A stretch of 33,024 nucleotides of DNA from a virus, in the IMG/VR virus record IMGVR_UViG_3300043448_000859, positions 1 through 33,024 of that record, one strand, 5' to 3'. Each line of letters begins with the position of its first letter. Position 1 is the stretch's first letter. Under the pieces are notes generated by a model. It saw only the letters and a list, made by a program, of their open reading frames with translations, had not been told where the DNA came from and did no database searches. The position numbers and the translations under genes were made by a program. Below are positions 1-6,270 of the stretch, piece by piece.

Positions 1-2
1 TC

Positions 3-461
3 CCACAAATGGGCATTAAATTGGTTAAGGAATTTGAAGGATGCCGTTTGAATGCATATCCTGATCCTTTGTCTGGTGGTTTACCAATCACAATCGGTTG
101 GGGTTCTACCAGAAATAAGAATGGGCAACCATTCAAGATGGGTGACAGTATCACTCAAGCAGAAGCGGATGAACTATTGATTGAAGAAGCAAAGCATCAC
201 TTCCTTCCAGCACTTCGTAAAATTCCTCACTGGAATGAAATGTCTGATGGTAAAAGAGGTGCTCTATTATCTTTCGCCTATAATCTTGGCGCTGGTTTTT
301 ATGGGGGCGATAATTTTAATACTATCACTCGTGTTCTAAAAAATAAAGAATGGGATAAGGTGCCAGATGCGCTTTACCTCTACAGAAATCCTGGTTCAAA
401 TGTAGAAGCAGGATTAGCACGTAGAAGAAAGGCGGAAGGTGAAGCTTGGAAAAAAGGTTAA
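3..461 (+). CDS. Phage lysozyme (GH24 endolysin), 5' partial
   Basis: T4/lambdoid-type muramidase that cleaves the peptidoglycan glycan strand at lysis. From the first visible Met (position 9) the protein has the GH24 signature: FEG with the probable catalytic Glu at residue 10, then the YPD and TIGWGST segments, and the AYNLGAG and RRRKAEGEAW blocks of the family at the C-terminus. The frame stays open to the left edge (codons for Pro-Gln precede the Met) and the FEG motif lies only ten residues in, so the true start is probably outside the window. The next gene encodes a membrane protein with holin-like features, which fits a lysis module. A second, unrelated lysozyme-like protein lies at 4637. 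The family is certain; the N-terminus is not. Confidence 0.9.
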   Translation, partial: PQMGIKLVKEFEGCRLNAYPDPLSGGLPITIGWGSTRNKNGQPFKMGDSITQAEADELLIEEAKHHFLPALRKIPHWNEMSDGKRGALLSFAYNLGAGFYGGDNFNTITRVLKNKEWDKVPDALYLYRNPGSNVEAGLARRRKAEGEAWKKG

Positions 462-502
462 CTTCACACTAAACTAAAATGGAAAATAAAAGAGAAAAGT
501 GT

Positions 503-829
503 ATGGGACAATTAATTCGTATTGTAATTCTTGGTTGGTCTGCTGCTCTTTTGACTGCTAGTTATGCTGGTGCCCTATCTAAAATGGACCCAACATTTAT
601 AGCAACAGTATTTACTGCATCTGCTGCTACTTTTGGTATCAATACCATGAAAAAAGGTGGAGATGATGATGATGAAAAAAAAGTAGAACCTCGTAGAGAG
701 GAATTTGTAGAAGCACCACCCGAACCACCAGTTCAAGAAGCACCAGTAACTCTTGAAGAAAGAGTTGAAGCACTTGAAACTAAAGTTGATGAAGGTGAAG
801 GATATGTTCAACCACGCACAGGTCTATAA
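503..829 (+). CDS. Small membrane protein, holin candidate
   Basis: The protein has two hydrophobic stretches near the N-terminus (LIRIVILGWSAALL, then TFIATVFTASAATFGI), an acidic DDDDE patch, a Pro/Glu-rich linker and a C-terminal heptad-like segment. A short N-terminal membrane hairpin with a charged cytoplasmic tail, directly after an endolysin, is the usual look of a phage holin, but there is no sequence signature that proves it. An ATG at 479 is also in frame; I prefer 503 because AGAG lies at a good distance upstream of it, while nothing precedes 479. The stop overlaps the ATG of the next gene by one base, so the two are translationally linked. Role inferred from position only. Confidence 0.7.
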   Translation: MGQLIRIVILGWSAALLTASYAGALSKMDPTFIATVFTASAATFGINTMKKGGDDDDEKKVEPRREEFVEAPPEPPVQEAPVTLEERVEALETKVDEGEGYVQPRTGL

Positions 830-942
830 TGTCTAAATCTCCAAACAAAGGCAAAAAAGGTTCTGCTGGATCTAAACAATCTAAGCAGAACCAAGGTAAT
901 GCAACTGCTAAAAAAGCAAAAAATGGCGGAAAGAAAAAGTAA
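829..942 (+). CDS. Lys/Gly-rich basic micro-protein (37 aa)
   Basis: A 37-residue reading frame whose ATG overlaps the TAA of the upstream gene by one base (TAATG), a strong sign of coupled translation. It is built almost only of Lys, Ser, Gly, Asn, Gln and Ala, has no hydrophobic core, and ends in three lysines. The composition suggests an unstructured nucleic-acid-binding or virion-packaged basic peptide, but no family is recognised and the function is unknown. Its low complexity means similarity searches would be weak evidence. Confidence 0.55.
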   Translation: MSKSPNKGKKGSAGSKQSKQNQGNATAKKAKNGGKKK

Positions 943-955
943 ATCATGAGGTATT

Positions 956-1150
956 ATGCCACGCGAATGGAATACACCTATTCGGGAACCCTGGAATCCT
1001 GTAATTAAAAAGTGCCTTGATGCTGTTGATGAACACATTAAGGCATACACTAAATCAGGAGATGACTGGCACTTATCGCAAGCAGAAATATTAAGAAAGT
1101 ATGTAAAAGATTTGAAAGTTTGGATTCATAAACAAGAGGGAAGAGAATGA
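956..1150 (+). CDS. Hypothetical protein (64 aa), small soluble
   Basis: Short soluble protein with a Trp/Pro-rich start (PREWNTPIREPW) followed by two predicted amphipathic helices rich in Lys and Glu. It has a GAGGT Shine-Dalgarno-like sequence just upstream. The stop TGA overlaps the ATG of the next micro-gene at 1147 by four bases (ATGA), placing it in the same translational chain. I do not recognise a functional family. The layout is typical of the small conserved genes that lie between structural modules in cyanomyoviruses. Confidence 0.65.
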   Translation: MPREWNTPIREPWNPVIKKCLDAVDEHIKAYTKSGDDWHLSQAEILRKYVKDLKVWIHKQEGRE

Positions 1151-1299
1151 ATCAATTTCCTTGGGGTGTTTTTGCAATTTTATCTTGTGGTCTTGCTTTT
1201 ACAGCATACATTATTTACTACATATTAAAGTTAGCATATTTGGAGATGCAAGATGAAAAACCTAGCACTCATTCTGTCAGCGACGAGTCTGACGATTAG
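1147..1299 (+). CDS. Single-pass membrane micro-protein (50 aa)
   Basis: ATG overlaps the upstream stop by four bases. Residues 7-32 form one long hydrophobic helix (GVFAILSCGLAFTAYIIYYIL) and the tail is hydrophilic and acidic (SDESDD). The 3' third overlaps the next gene (1253) by 47 bases in another frame, so one DNA stretch would encode both the tail of this protein and the signal-anchor of the next. A similar arrangement recurs at 1875/2074, which argues that the overlap is real and not an accidental ORF. Function unknown; small membrane proteins in a lysis region could be spanin- or antiholin-like, but no lipobox is visible. Confidence 0.5.
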   Translation: MNQFPWGVFAILSCGLAFTAYIIYYILKLAYLEMQDEKPSTHSVSDESDD

Positions 1300-1465
1300 T
1301 GGGGCACTTTGTGTAGGTGCTTATATCACTTACCAAAAAGCACAAAAGATTTTAGACAATCCAGAAGCATTTGTTGGTGCTGTTGTAGAGAAACAAGTCA
1401 CTAAAGCATTTGAAAAATTACCTATTCCCAAACTAAATACTGGGAGTATTAAATTTCCTTTCTAA
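1253..1465 (+). CDS. Hypothetical membrane-anchored protein (70 aa)
   Basis: N-terminal hydrophobic segment (residues 3-27, LALILSATSLTISGALCVGAYI) with the look of a signal anchor, followed by a short polar region with an EKQVTKAFEKL helix and a Pro/Phe-rich end. No cleavage motif is clear, so the protein is probably anchored in the inner membrane with a small soluble tail. It overlaps the previous micro-gene by 47 bases and its stop TAA shares one base with the ATG of the nuclease gene at 1465, so the chain continues. No known family is recognised. Confidence 0.65.
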   Translation: MKNLALILSATSLTISGALCVGAYITYQKAQKILDNPEAFVGAVVEKQVTKAFEKLPIPKLNTGSIKFPF

Positions 1466-1878
1466 TGGATAATAAAGACCCATACATATATCGTATTCGC
1501 TCAATCCATAAAGTAGTCGATGGGGATACTATTGACGCTGATATTGATTTGGGGTTCGATATATCTCTTACTAAACGGATTCGCCTTGCTGGGGTTGACA
1601 CTCCTGAAAGTCGCACAGCAGATGCGAATGAAAAGAAATATGGGATTGAATCAAAAGAATGGTTAAAGCATCATTGTGAAGGTGCTAAAAACATTCTTAT
1701 TAAGACTGAACTTCCAGATTCTACTGAAAAGTATGGACGTATCATCGGTCATTTGTTTATTAATGATGAACCAACATCATTAAATGATCAAATGATTGCT
1801 GAAGGTTATGCTTGGAATTATGATGGTGGTACTAAAGTCAAAAACTTTGCTGAACTTGACGCAAAGCGTAAGAAATGA
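1465..1878 (+). CDS. Thermonuclease-like (SNase family) nuclease
   Basis: A 137-residue protein that is almost entirely one staphylococcal-nuclease domain, a Ca2+-dependent phosphodiesterase fold that hydrolyses DNA and RNA. The key residues are all present: Asp19 and Asp21 in VVDGDT, Arg40 and Glu48 in RLAGVDTPE, and Arg92 in KYGRIIG, equivalent to Asp21, Arg35, Glu43 and Arg87 of the archetype. There is no signal peptide, so it should act inside the infected cell, perhaps in host DNA degradation or nucleotide recycling. The start overlaps the upstream stop by one base, and the next gene overlaps its end by four. The intact catalytic set makes an active enzyme likely. Confidence 0.88.
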   Translation: MDNKDPYIYRIRSIHKVVDGDTIDADIDLGFDISLTKRIRLAGVDTPESRTADANEKKYGIESKEWLKHHCEGAKNILIKTELPDSTEKYGRIIGHLFINDEPTSLNDQMIAEGYAWNYDGGTKVKNFAELDAKRKK

Positions 1879-2141
1879 TTTATTTTAATATTGTAAGATT
1901 ATTCTTAATCATTTGGAGTGCTTTAATGATTTCTTCTGTAGAATCAGTTGCGATTCGTACAGAAGGGCAAGTGGAATTGGAATCTACAAATAGAGATGCA
2001 TATGCCAAGGTGCTTACTCTTGCTGTTGGATCATTTCTTGGCGACGCCGCATTAAAATTGAGGAATAATCCAAATGACTCAAACCGTTCAAAGGCAGCAA
2101 GAAGAAGAAGTTCAAAAGAAGAAGAAACCTTCGAGGTTTGA
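1875..2141 (+). CDS. Hypothetical membrane protein (88 aa)
   Basis: Begins with an ATGA overlap on the nuclease gene. The N-terminus is hydrophobic (residues 2-22, IYFNIVRLFLIIWSALMISSV), a second weaker hydrophobic stretch follows (VLTLAVGSFLGDAAL), and the C-terminus is very basic then acidic (KAARRRSSKEEETFEV). It looks like a small inner-membrane protein with a cytoplasmic charged tail. The last 68 bases are shared in another frame with the next gene at 2074. No family is recognised. Confidence 0.6.
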   Translation: MIYFNIVRLFLIIWSALMISSVESVAIRTEGQVELESTNRDAYAKVLTLAVGSFLGDAALKLRNNPNDSNRSKAARRRSSKEEETFEV

Positions 2142-2232
2142 TAACTTCTTTTTTGATGCTTTATATAATATTATTACATATATACCAGTTGCAATTATTT
2201 CTTGGATTGTATCGAATTTAGATCTAGAATGA
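2074..2232 (+). CDS. Overlapping membrane micro-protein (52 aa)
   Basis: A 52-residue ORF whose first 68 bases lie inside the end of the previous gene. It has a charged N-terminus (QQEEEVQKKKKPSRF) and one hydrophobic helix (residues 27-47, ALYNIITYIPVAIISWIV) near the C-terminus, as in a tail-anchored protein. The stop codon overlaps the 3' end of the convergent gene on the other strand by nine bases, leaving no intergenic DNA. The repeat of the 1147/1253 overlap style supports it as a gene. Function unknown. Confidence 0.5.
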   Translation: MTQTVQRQQEEEVQKKKKPSRFDNFFFDALYNIITYIPVAIISWIVSNLDLE

Positions 2233-3039
2233 TAATCTTGCGGATAATTTTTTAGCGATTTTTTTAGCAGGGGCAAATAAATGTTTAAATCTTTTTTGCC
2301 CTTCTTTTGTAAATTTTTCTGCAATTATTTCATCAATAATAATTTTGTTGTCAATTTCATATAAAGCATTAATTTCAACTTGATCGCGGATATATTGCTC
2401 TACGTTGTCAACTTGTTTTACAAAACGAGTTCCATCGGAAGAATATTCAAAAATATCGATGTGACCATTATCAGACATCACATAGTGTAATACTGGTTTG
2501 ACTTGTTTGATTTTAATTTTAAACTTGTTTTTAGTTGCTTCTTTAATAAGAGGTTCAGCAGCATTTTTGAGGGCATTTAATGTTGTTGTAGCAACCATAG
2601 TGGATGCGGTGGTGACTACTGCGACAGCACCAGCCGTAGCAACAAGAGAAGGATCAGGTAAATTAATATCGATTCCACTGACAGTAAATGATGGTTGAGG
2701 TTTAGTTTCTGCTGCTATTTCAGAAATAGGCGTTTGAGTGGGGGAAGTTTGTACAAACTGAGGAACTTGAGGTGGGGGAGTCGGATCTGGGAGTCCTCTA
2801 TTTTTATCCTGTTGTTCTGATTCTTGCTTTTGTTTCTCTGCTCTTACAGCAGCATTAAATTCTTCTTGTGTTGGAACATTAATGATTGGATAATTTATTG
2901 CTGGACTTGGAATATTAATAACGGGTACTTCCAATCCACGAATAATTGGTTGTTGAGTCGTTTGTGTAACTGGAGGTTCTATTGTAGATATGATTCGTGG
3001 AGAATCAATTTTTGCTGATTTTATTGGTTGTATTTCCAT
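2224..3039 (-). CDS. Pro-rich protein of the antisense cassette (271 aa)
   Basis: Last gene of a four-gene block on the minus strand. Residues 1-115 are Pro/Ile/Thr/Gln-rich and probably extended. Residues 128-158 are Ala/Val/Thr-rich and hydrophobic (SLVATAGAVAVVTTAST), long enough to cross a membrane. The C-terminal third is Lys-rich and mixed alpha/beta, ending in a basic KKIAKKLSARL helix. There is no N-terminal signal peptide, unlike its three neighbours. It overlaps the upstream gene by 35 bases and meets the plus-strand gene tail to tail. The shape suggests a membrane-inserted protein with a periplasmic Pro-rich arm, perhaps partnering the exported neighbours. No family recognised. Confidence 0.7.
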   Translation of the reverse strand: MEIQPIKSAKIDSPRIISTIEPPVTQTTQQPIIRGLEVPVINIPSPAINYPIINVPTQEEFNAAVRAEKQKQESEQQDKNRGLPDPTPPPQVPQFVQTSPTQTPISEIAAETKPQPSFTVSGIDINLPDPSLVATAGAVAVVTTASTMVATTTLNALKNAAEPLIKEATKNKFKIKIKQVKPVLHYVMSDNGHIDIFEYSSDGTRFVKQVDNVEQYIRDQVEINALYEIDNKIIIDEIIAEKFTKEGQKRFKHLFAPAKKIAKKLSARLSF

Positions 3040-3604
3040 TGACTACATCCTGCATTCGTGGATATTTCACAACAACATCAGCACATATTTTTGCATAAGG
3101 ACTTTCTGGATGAAAACTTACTCCAGATTTCATTGCTTCCCCACATTTGAGTAATCGAACTAATTCGAAATCAAGTCTTGCTTTATCTGCTTCTGCCTGT
3201 TGTCTGGAGATTTCAACTTTTGCTCTTTCTTTACAAAGTTCTTGTAAAGATCCATCAAGAGGAAAGTTAAATCCTAAACTTACACCAAAATTTCCATTGT
3301 GGGATTGGTAAGATGTTGGATCTTGACTTCCGTTAAAACTCCCTAAAGCAAAAGGAGCAAGACTCATTGTCGGTCCTTGGCAACTGACTCCACCACCATA
3401 TGTGTTGAGTGCAAACGGTCCTTGTAATACTTGAACTGCTTGATTTGTTACATTTCCAGTAGCAGAAGCAGAAGGACCTGCGATATTGGTATTGCTTGGT
3501 GCCTGTTGAGCTCTACCTGATGCAGTCAATAGGAGAATTATTATTGGGTAAATACAGAAACCGAGTTTGTGGTAGATTGTTGTTCTGTGGTTCGATCTAT
3601 CCAT
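3005..3604 (-). CDS. Exported hypothetical protein (199 aa)
   Basis: Third gene of the antisense block. Residues 12-32 make a hydrophobic signal segment (LGFCIYPIIILLLTASGRAQQ) with a possible cleavage near GRA-QQ. The mature part begins Ser/Ala/Gln/Gly-rich, has a conserved-looking core (GGGVSCQGPTMSLAPF, GVSLGFNFPLDGS), then a charged helix (KERAKVEISRQQAEADKARLDFELVRLLKC split over residues 124-153) and a Cys-containing tail. Four cysteines in the mature part would permit disulphides in the periplasm. It overlaps both neighbours (64 and 35 bases), so the block is one transcript with coupled translation. Unknown function; an envelope or virion-associated role is possible. Confidence 0.7.
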   Translation of the reverse strand: MDRSNHRTTIYHKLGFCIYPIIILLLTASGRAQQAPSNTNIAGPSASATGNVTNQAVQVLQGPFALNTYGGGVSCQGPTMSLAPFALGSFNGSQDPTSYQSHNGNFGVSLGFNFPLDGSLQELCKERAKVEISRQQAEADKARLDFELVRLLKCGEAMKSGVSFHPESPYAKICADVVVKYPRMQDVVNGNTTNKISKN

Positions 3605-3933
3605 GTTTCTTTTGCCACTCCAGGCCCGAGATAAGTCTCACTAAACTGAAATGGAGCACCTTGATTCATTACACTATAATTTGCTCCTTTTTGGGGAGTG
3701 CCAGGAATGTTAATATTAGTTCCAGTTACAGTATAAGAAGTGCCAGTTGTATATTCAACTTGGCGAATTGATTCTATAATTTTTGTTTGAGTTTCTGTGG
3801 TTGCAGTAATAGTTCCTCTAGTAAAATTAGGAACTACGCTTTCTGCATTTGCAGGTGTGACAAGTGCAGCCACCGCAAGCAGGACAAACATTGCCCTGCT
3901 TTTGGAAGCACATGTAAATCCATCGTAAGACAT
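3541..3933 (-). CDS. Exported protein, paralogue of the next upstream gene (130 aa)
   Basis: Second gene of the antisense block. A signal peptide with a long n-region ends at the classic TPANA-ES cleavage site (about residue 30). The mature protein is Thr/Ser-rich and beta-like. It shares spaced motifs with the product of 3943-4428: SYTVTGTNINIPG against SYSTSGTNVQFSG, and FQFSETYLG against FSFSETYNA, so the two are paralogues of a small exported family. GAGG lies eight bases before the ATG on the coding strand and overlaps the stop of the upstream gene, supporting this start. Function unknown. Confidence 0.72.
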   Translation of the reverse strand: MSYDGFTCASKSRAMFVLLAVAALVTPANAESVVPNFTRGTITATTETQTKIIESIRQVEYTTGTSYTVTGTNINIPGTPQKGANYSVMNQGAPFQFSETYLGPGVAKETWIDRTTEQQSTTNSVSVFTQ

Positions 3934-3942
3934 GATTTAACC

Positions 3943-4428
3943 TCACTTAAACACGCTTAGTTCAATGCTACGTTGTGCTGTTGCTGTAGTACCAGCGCCC
4001 CCAGCAGTTACAGTAGGAACACCGGTAGGTGATAATGTACCGGCAAGAGTACCTTTGTCTCCTGCTAATTGAGTAACACTATCCCCATAAAGGTTGGGAG
4101 AAGCAATAACTCCAGCACTGACCGACTGAGAGGTGACTGCTGTATCAGCAGCATTGTAAGTTTCTGAGAAACTAAATGCTTGACCTGCTGTGCTGATAGA
4201 TGGAGTAGCATCGCTATATGCACCATTGGCACCTAGACCAAAACTAGTATTTTGACCACTGAATTGAACGTTGGTCCCAGAAGTAGAGTATGATGCTCCA
4301 ATTCTTGTTGATTGAACCGCTGCGCCCTGTACACCAAGTTGAACAGAATCAGTGATTTTTGATGTAATTTCAGCAGCACTAACAGGAGTAATAAAGAATA
4401 ACGAAAAGGCTAATAGAAGTCTTTTCAT
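3943..4428 (-). CDS. Exported protein heading the antisense cassette (161 aa)
   Basis: First gene of the antisense block. It has a short textbook signal peptide (KRLLLAFSLFFITPVSA-AE, cleavage after residue 18) and a mature part rich in Ser, Thr, Ala, Gly and Val with no cysteines and no long hydrophobic helix, as in repetitive beta-structures or fibre-like secreted proteins. It is a paralogue of the 130-aa product downstream (shared SY-T/S-TGTN and F-SETY motifs). A late-type box (CTAAATA on the coding strand) lies at 4455-4461, 27-33 bases before the start, so late expression is likely. No named family is recognised. Confidence 0.75.
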   Translation of the reverse strand: MKRLLLAFSLFFITPVSAAEITSKITDSVQLGVQGAAVQSTRIGASYSTSGTNVQFSGQNTSFGLGANGAYSDATPSISTAGQAFSFSETYNAADTAVTSQSVSAGVIASPNLYGDSVTQLAGDKGTLAGTLSPTGVPTVTAGGAGTTATAQRSIELSVFK

Positions 4429-4454
4429 TTTTCTTAGGTAATAAACACTACAAC

Positions 4455-4461
4455 TATTTAG
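4455..4461 (-). promoter_or_regulatory. Late promoter box for the antisense cassette
   Basis: CTAAATA on the minus strand (TATTTAG on plus). It matches the cyanophage variant of the T4 late box TATAAATA and sits about 27 bases before the start of the 3943-4428 gene. A second CTAAATA faces the other way at 4496-4502, so the intergenic region is divergently promoted. Confidence 0.5.
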
Positions 4462-4485
4462 TATTTGATTTTTTAATTTCTATAC

Positions 4486-4514
4486 TTGACAAATCCTAAA
4501 TAAAAACTTAATAT
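4486..4514 (+). promoter_or_regulatory. Sigma70-type promoter with late box in the spacer
   Basis: TTGACA (4486-4491), 17 bases, TAATAT (4509-4514). The late-type box CTAAATA (4496-4502) lies inside the spacer, so early (host polymerase) and late (phage sigma) signals overlap. It drives the exported lysozyme-like gene. Just downstream, AATCCC-CTACA-GGGATT (about 4520-4535) can form a hairpin in the leader, and the 120-base leader up to 4637 has no clear gene. Confidence 0.6.
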
Positions 4515-4636
4515 GGAAAATCCCCTACAGGGATTACATCATGAGTCTGTGATGTGAAATTAGAGCCGTGGAAGGTGCCCTTCGAGAGAGGTGGTGTACC
4601 CCCCTTCTATACGGATGTAGAGTTCAATTAAATTTA

Positions 4637-5269
4637 ATGCAACAATTCTTTACTGTAGCCCTGCCCCTTCTGGCATCGGTTACAACCAATATGGCAACAC
4701 TGCCTGTATTTCCTCCTTTAACGACACCTCCAGTGCCGTTTTCTGTTATTAAGGAGTTTGAAACTACGACAGCGACCAAAGAGGTTGCTCCCGAAAAGCC
4801 AAAAGAAAAAAGGCTAATTTGTAAAGGGTGTTCGGAATATGAGAACCTTGCTGTGGATTATTTTCAAGAGCAAGGAATTAAAGACAGAAACGCCCTTGCT
4901 ACTATCCTGGGCAATATTAAGCAGGAATCTATGTTCGTGCCTAATATTTGTGAAGGTGGTAGTAGGACTCAGTACCATCACTGCGGTCGTGGTTATGGAC
5001 TGATCCAATGGACATCTGCCGATCGTTATTATGGATTGGGTGATTTTGCTAAGAAGTTTGGTGGTTCTCCATCAACACTTCCAACGCAACTTCGTTATCT
5101 TACGAATGAAGTTCAATGGAAACGAATCGAAGACAGAATGAAAACTCCTGGTAAGTCTATCGATCGTTACATGAACTATGCGTATAGTTGGATTGGTTGG
5201 GGCATTCATGGTGCTCGCACTTCGTATGCTCATGAATATGCCTCTAAACTGATCACGGTAGAAGTTTGA
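4637..5269 (+). CDS. Exported phage-tail-lysozyme-like protein
   Basis: A 210-residue protein from ATG 4637. Residues 1-20 form a signal-like hydrophobic segment (QQFFTVALPLLASV), followed by a Pro/Thr-rich linker, a CKGC pair (62-65), and a lysozyme-like domain of the phage tail-lysozyme type: AVDYFQEQG, LGNIKQES with the probable catalytic Glu97, then GYGLIQWTSADR (119-130), and a TxLPTQLRYL segment. It should cleave peptidoglycan outside the inner membrane. An in-frame GTG at 4568 would add 23 residues before the signal segment; I reject it because the shorter form gives a normal signal peptide. It could be a second endolysin or a virion muramidase; the signal peptide favours secretion. 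Confidence 0.8.
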   Translation: MQQFFTVALPLLASVTTNMATLPVFPPLTTPPVPFSVIKEFETTTATKEVAPEKPKEKRLICKGCSEYENLAVDYFQEQGIKDRNALATILGNIKQESMFVPNICEGGSRTQYHHCGRGYGLIQWTSADRYYGLGDFAKKFGGSPSTLPTQLRYLTNEVQWKRIEDRMKTPGKSIDRYMNYAYSWIGWGIHGARTSYAHEYASKLITVEV

Positions 5270-5277
5270 TAAAATAG

Positions 5278-5285
5278 AATAAATA
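5278..5285 (+). promoter_or_regulatory. Late promoter-like box AATAAATA
   Basis: AATAAATA matches the T4 late box in seven of eight positions and lies 22 bases before the ATG at 5308. It sits directly after the stop of the lysozyme-like gene and just ahead of a hairpin. Confidence 0.4.
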
Positions 5286-5286
5286 A

Positions 5287-5307
5287 GGGGGAGTTCTCAA
5301 CTCCCCT
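5287..5307 (+). terminator. GC-rich hairpin, terminator or RBS-occluding leader
   Basis: GGGGAG (about 5288-5293) and CTCCCC (5301-5306) pair around a 7-base loop. The hairpin stands 18 bases after one stop codon and touches the ATG of the next gene. A T-rich run (TGTTTAATTTT) follows but overlaps the coding start. It can therefore terminate upstream transcription or, since the G-rich 5' arm is also the only Shine-Dalgarno-like sequence, control access to the 5308 start. Confidence 0.5.
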
Positions 5308-5712
5308 ATGTTTAATTTTGGTAAAAAGAAACCAGATATAAAACAATATGCAATTATAGGAATTGCATTATCATCTATTATTATAACACTTTCACAATGC
5401 ACGGGAGTATCACAAGATGGTCTTTGGAATTTATTGGACGAAATTCAAAGAAAGTATTTCCCACAAACTGTTCTTAATGAGTTTATACTTAAAGATTCTA
5501 AAAAATTAAATAGAAGAATTATTAGAGATGTAGACAACGCCATTAATAATGTGATTCCAGAATATGAACGTATTATTAAAGAAGAAGATAAAAAATATAA
5601 ACCAAAATATATTGAAGAAAAAAATGATGAATCTTTATGTTATAGTAATGAATGTAAAGCACTTTCTCCTTCAATGAGGATTTATTCACATTGGATAGAA
5701 AATGATATATAA
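5308..5712 (+). CDS. Membrane-anchored hypothetical protein (134 aa)
   Basis: After a basic N-terminus (FGKKKPDIKQ) comes one transmembrane helix (residues 14-32, YAIIGIALSSIIITLSQCT). The rest is a charged helical region with QRKYFPQTVLNEF and long Lys/Glu-rich stretches, and two Cys (ESLCYSNECKAL) near the end that may pair. The topology suggests a type II inner-membrane protein with a periplasmic helical domain, a shape seen in inner-membrane spanins, but there is no partner lipoprotein in view. No family recognised. Start preceded directly by the hairpin at 5287-5307. Confidence 0.65.
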   Translation: MFNFGKKKPDIKQYAIIGIALSSIIITLSQCTGVSQDGLWNLLDEIQRKYFPQTVLNEFILKDSKKLNRRIIRDVDNAINNVIPEYERIIKEEDKKYKPKYIEEKNDESLCYSNECKALSPSMRIYSHWIENDI

Positions 5713-5744
5713 TTACTGTATGTTTATTTTAAATATTTTTAGGC

Positions 5745-5957
5745 ATGGAAGAACAAGTTAAACATTTGGAAAATTTGATCAATCAAAAAAATTCCACTTT
5801 GTCCGATATAAATTTGTTGGAAAACAATTTAAAAATTAAAAAAGAATTATTGTTAAAAATTCAAGGAGTAATTGAGTATTTAACTCAAATTGGAGTTTCT
5901 CTGACAACAGAAAATACTGAAAATTCTTCTACGGGTGAAGAAAAACAAGAATCTTAA
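5745..5957 (+). CDS. Coiled-coil small protein (70 aa)
   Basis: Residues 1-45 form a continuous heptad-type coiled coil with Leu/Ile at a and d positions (EEQVKHLENLINQKNSTL and the following LLENNLKIKKELLLKI), then a Thr/Ser/Glu-rich disordered tail. It has no membrane segment or signal peptide. Small coiled-coil proteins in phages often serve as oligomerisation or chaperone factors, but no specific family is recognised. Confidence 0.6.
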   Translation: MEEQVKHLENLINQKNSTLSDINLLENNLKIKKELLLKIQGVIEYLTQIGVSLTTENTENSSTGEEKQES

Positions 5958-6014
5958 TGGTGATTAAAAAACTATTTTTTATACATACAAAAGTAAATTT
6001 TAATAAAGAACATT

Positions 6015-6206
6015 ATGTCAACTACAGTACAACAAATTAACGAAGCATTTCAAACTTGGCAAACTGAAGACGAAAAGTTTGTTAGTGGAAATGGTGCAGC
6101 TGGCACACGTGCCCGCAAAGCTCTTCAAGAAATCTCTAAACTCGTCAAAGCCCGTAGGTTGGAGATTTCTGAGGAAAAAAATGCTCGTAAAGAAGTAAAG
6201 GCTTGA
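6015..6206 (+). CDS. Histone H1-like (Hc1-type) DNA-binding protein candidate
   Basis: A 63-residue protein whose core (residues 25-45: GNGAAGTRARKALQEISKL followed by VKARR) closely resembles the Hc1/HctA pattern of histone H1-like proteins, in which an AAGTRARKAL helix is followed by Lys/Arg-rich turns. A short acidic helix precedes it. In bacteria such proteins condense DNA; in a phage it could act in nucleoid takeover, genome packaging or transcription. Hc1 proteins are usually longer with a Lys/Ala-rich tail; here the tail is only EEKNARKEVKA. The family match is by eye and the function inferred. Confidence 0.65.
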   Translation: MSTTVQQINEAFQTWQTEDEKFVSGNGAAGTRARKALQEISKLVKARRLEISEEKNARKEVKA

Positions 6207-6231
6207 CGGGTTGGGGTTAGTACCCTATAAT
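6203..6231 (+). promoter_or_regulatory. Strong promoter of the tRNA cluster
   Basis: TTGACG (6203-6208), exactly 17 bases, TATAAT (6226-6231), overlapping the end of the Hc1-like gene. GGGT and ACCC at the two ends of the spacer form a short inverted repeat. It points at the first tRNA (6271). A hairpin of GGGAGGA and TCCTC/TCCC (about 6245-6268) separates the start of transcription from the tRNA. Confidence 0.75.
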
Positions 6232-6270
6232 ACTCTCATGGGCAGGGAGGATTGCTCCTCTCTCCCACAT

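Noticed and set aside
4513-4557. 14-codon ORF in the leader of the exported lysozyme
   Set aside because: Starts inside the -10 of the promoter and has no ribosome site; a leader hairpin explains part of the sequence.
5957-6040. 27-codon ORF overlapping the coiled-coil stop
   Set aside because: ATG overlaps the upstream stop, but there is no ribosome site and it runs into the Hc1-like gene; low support.
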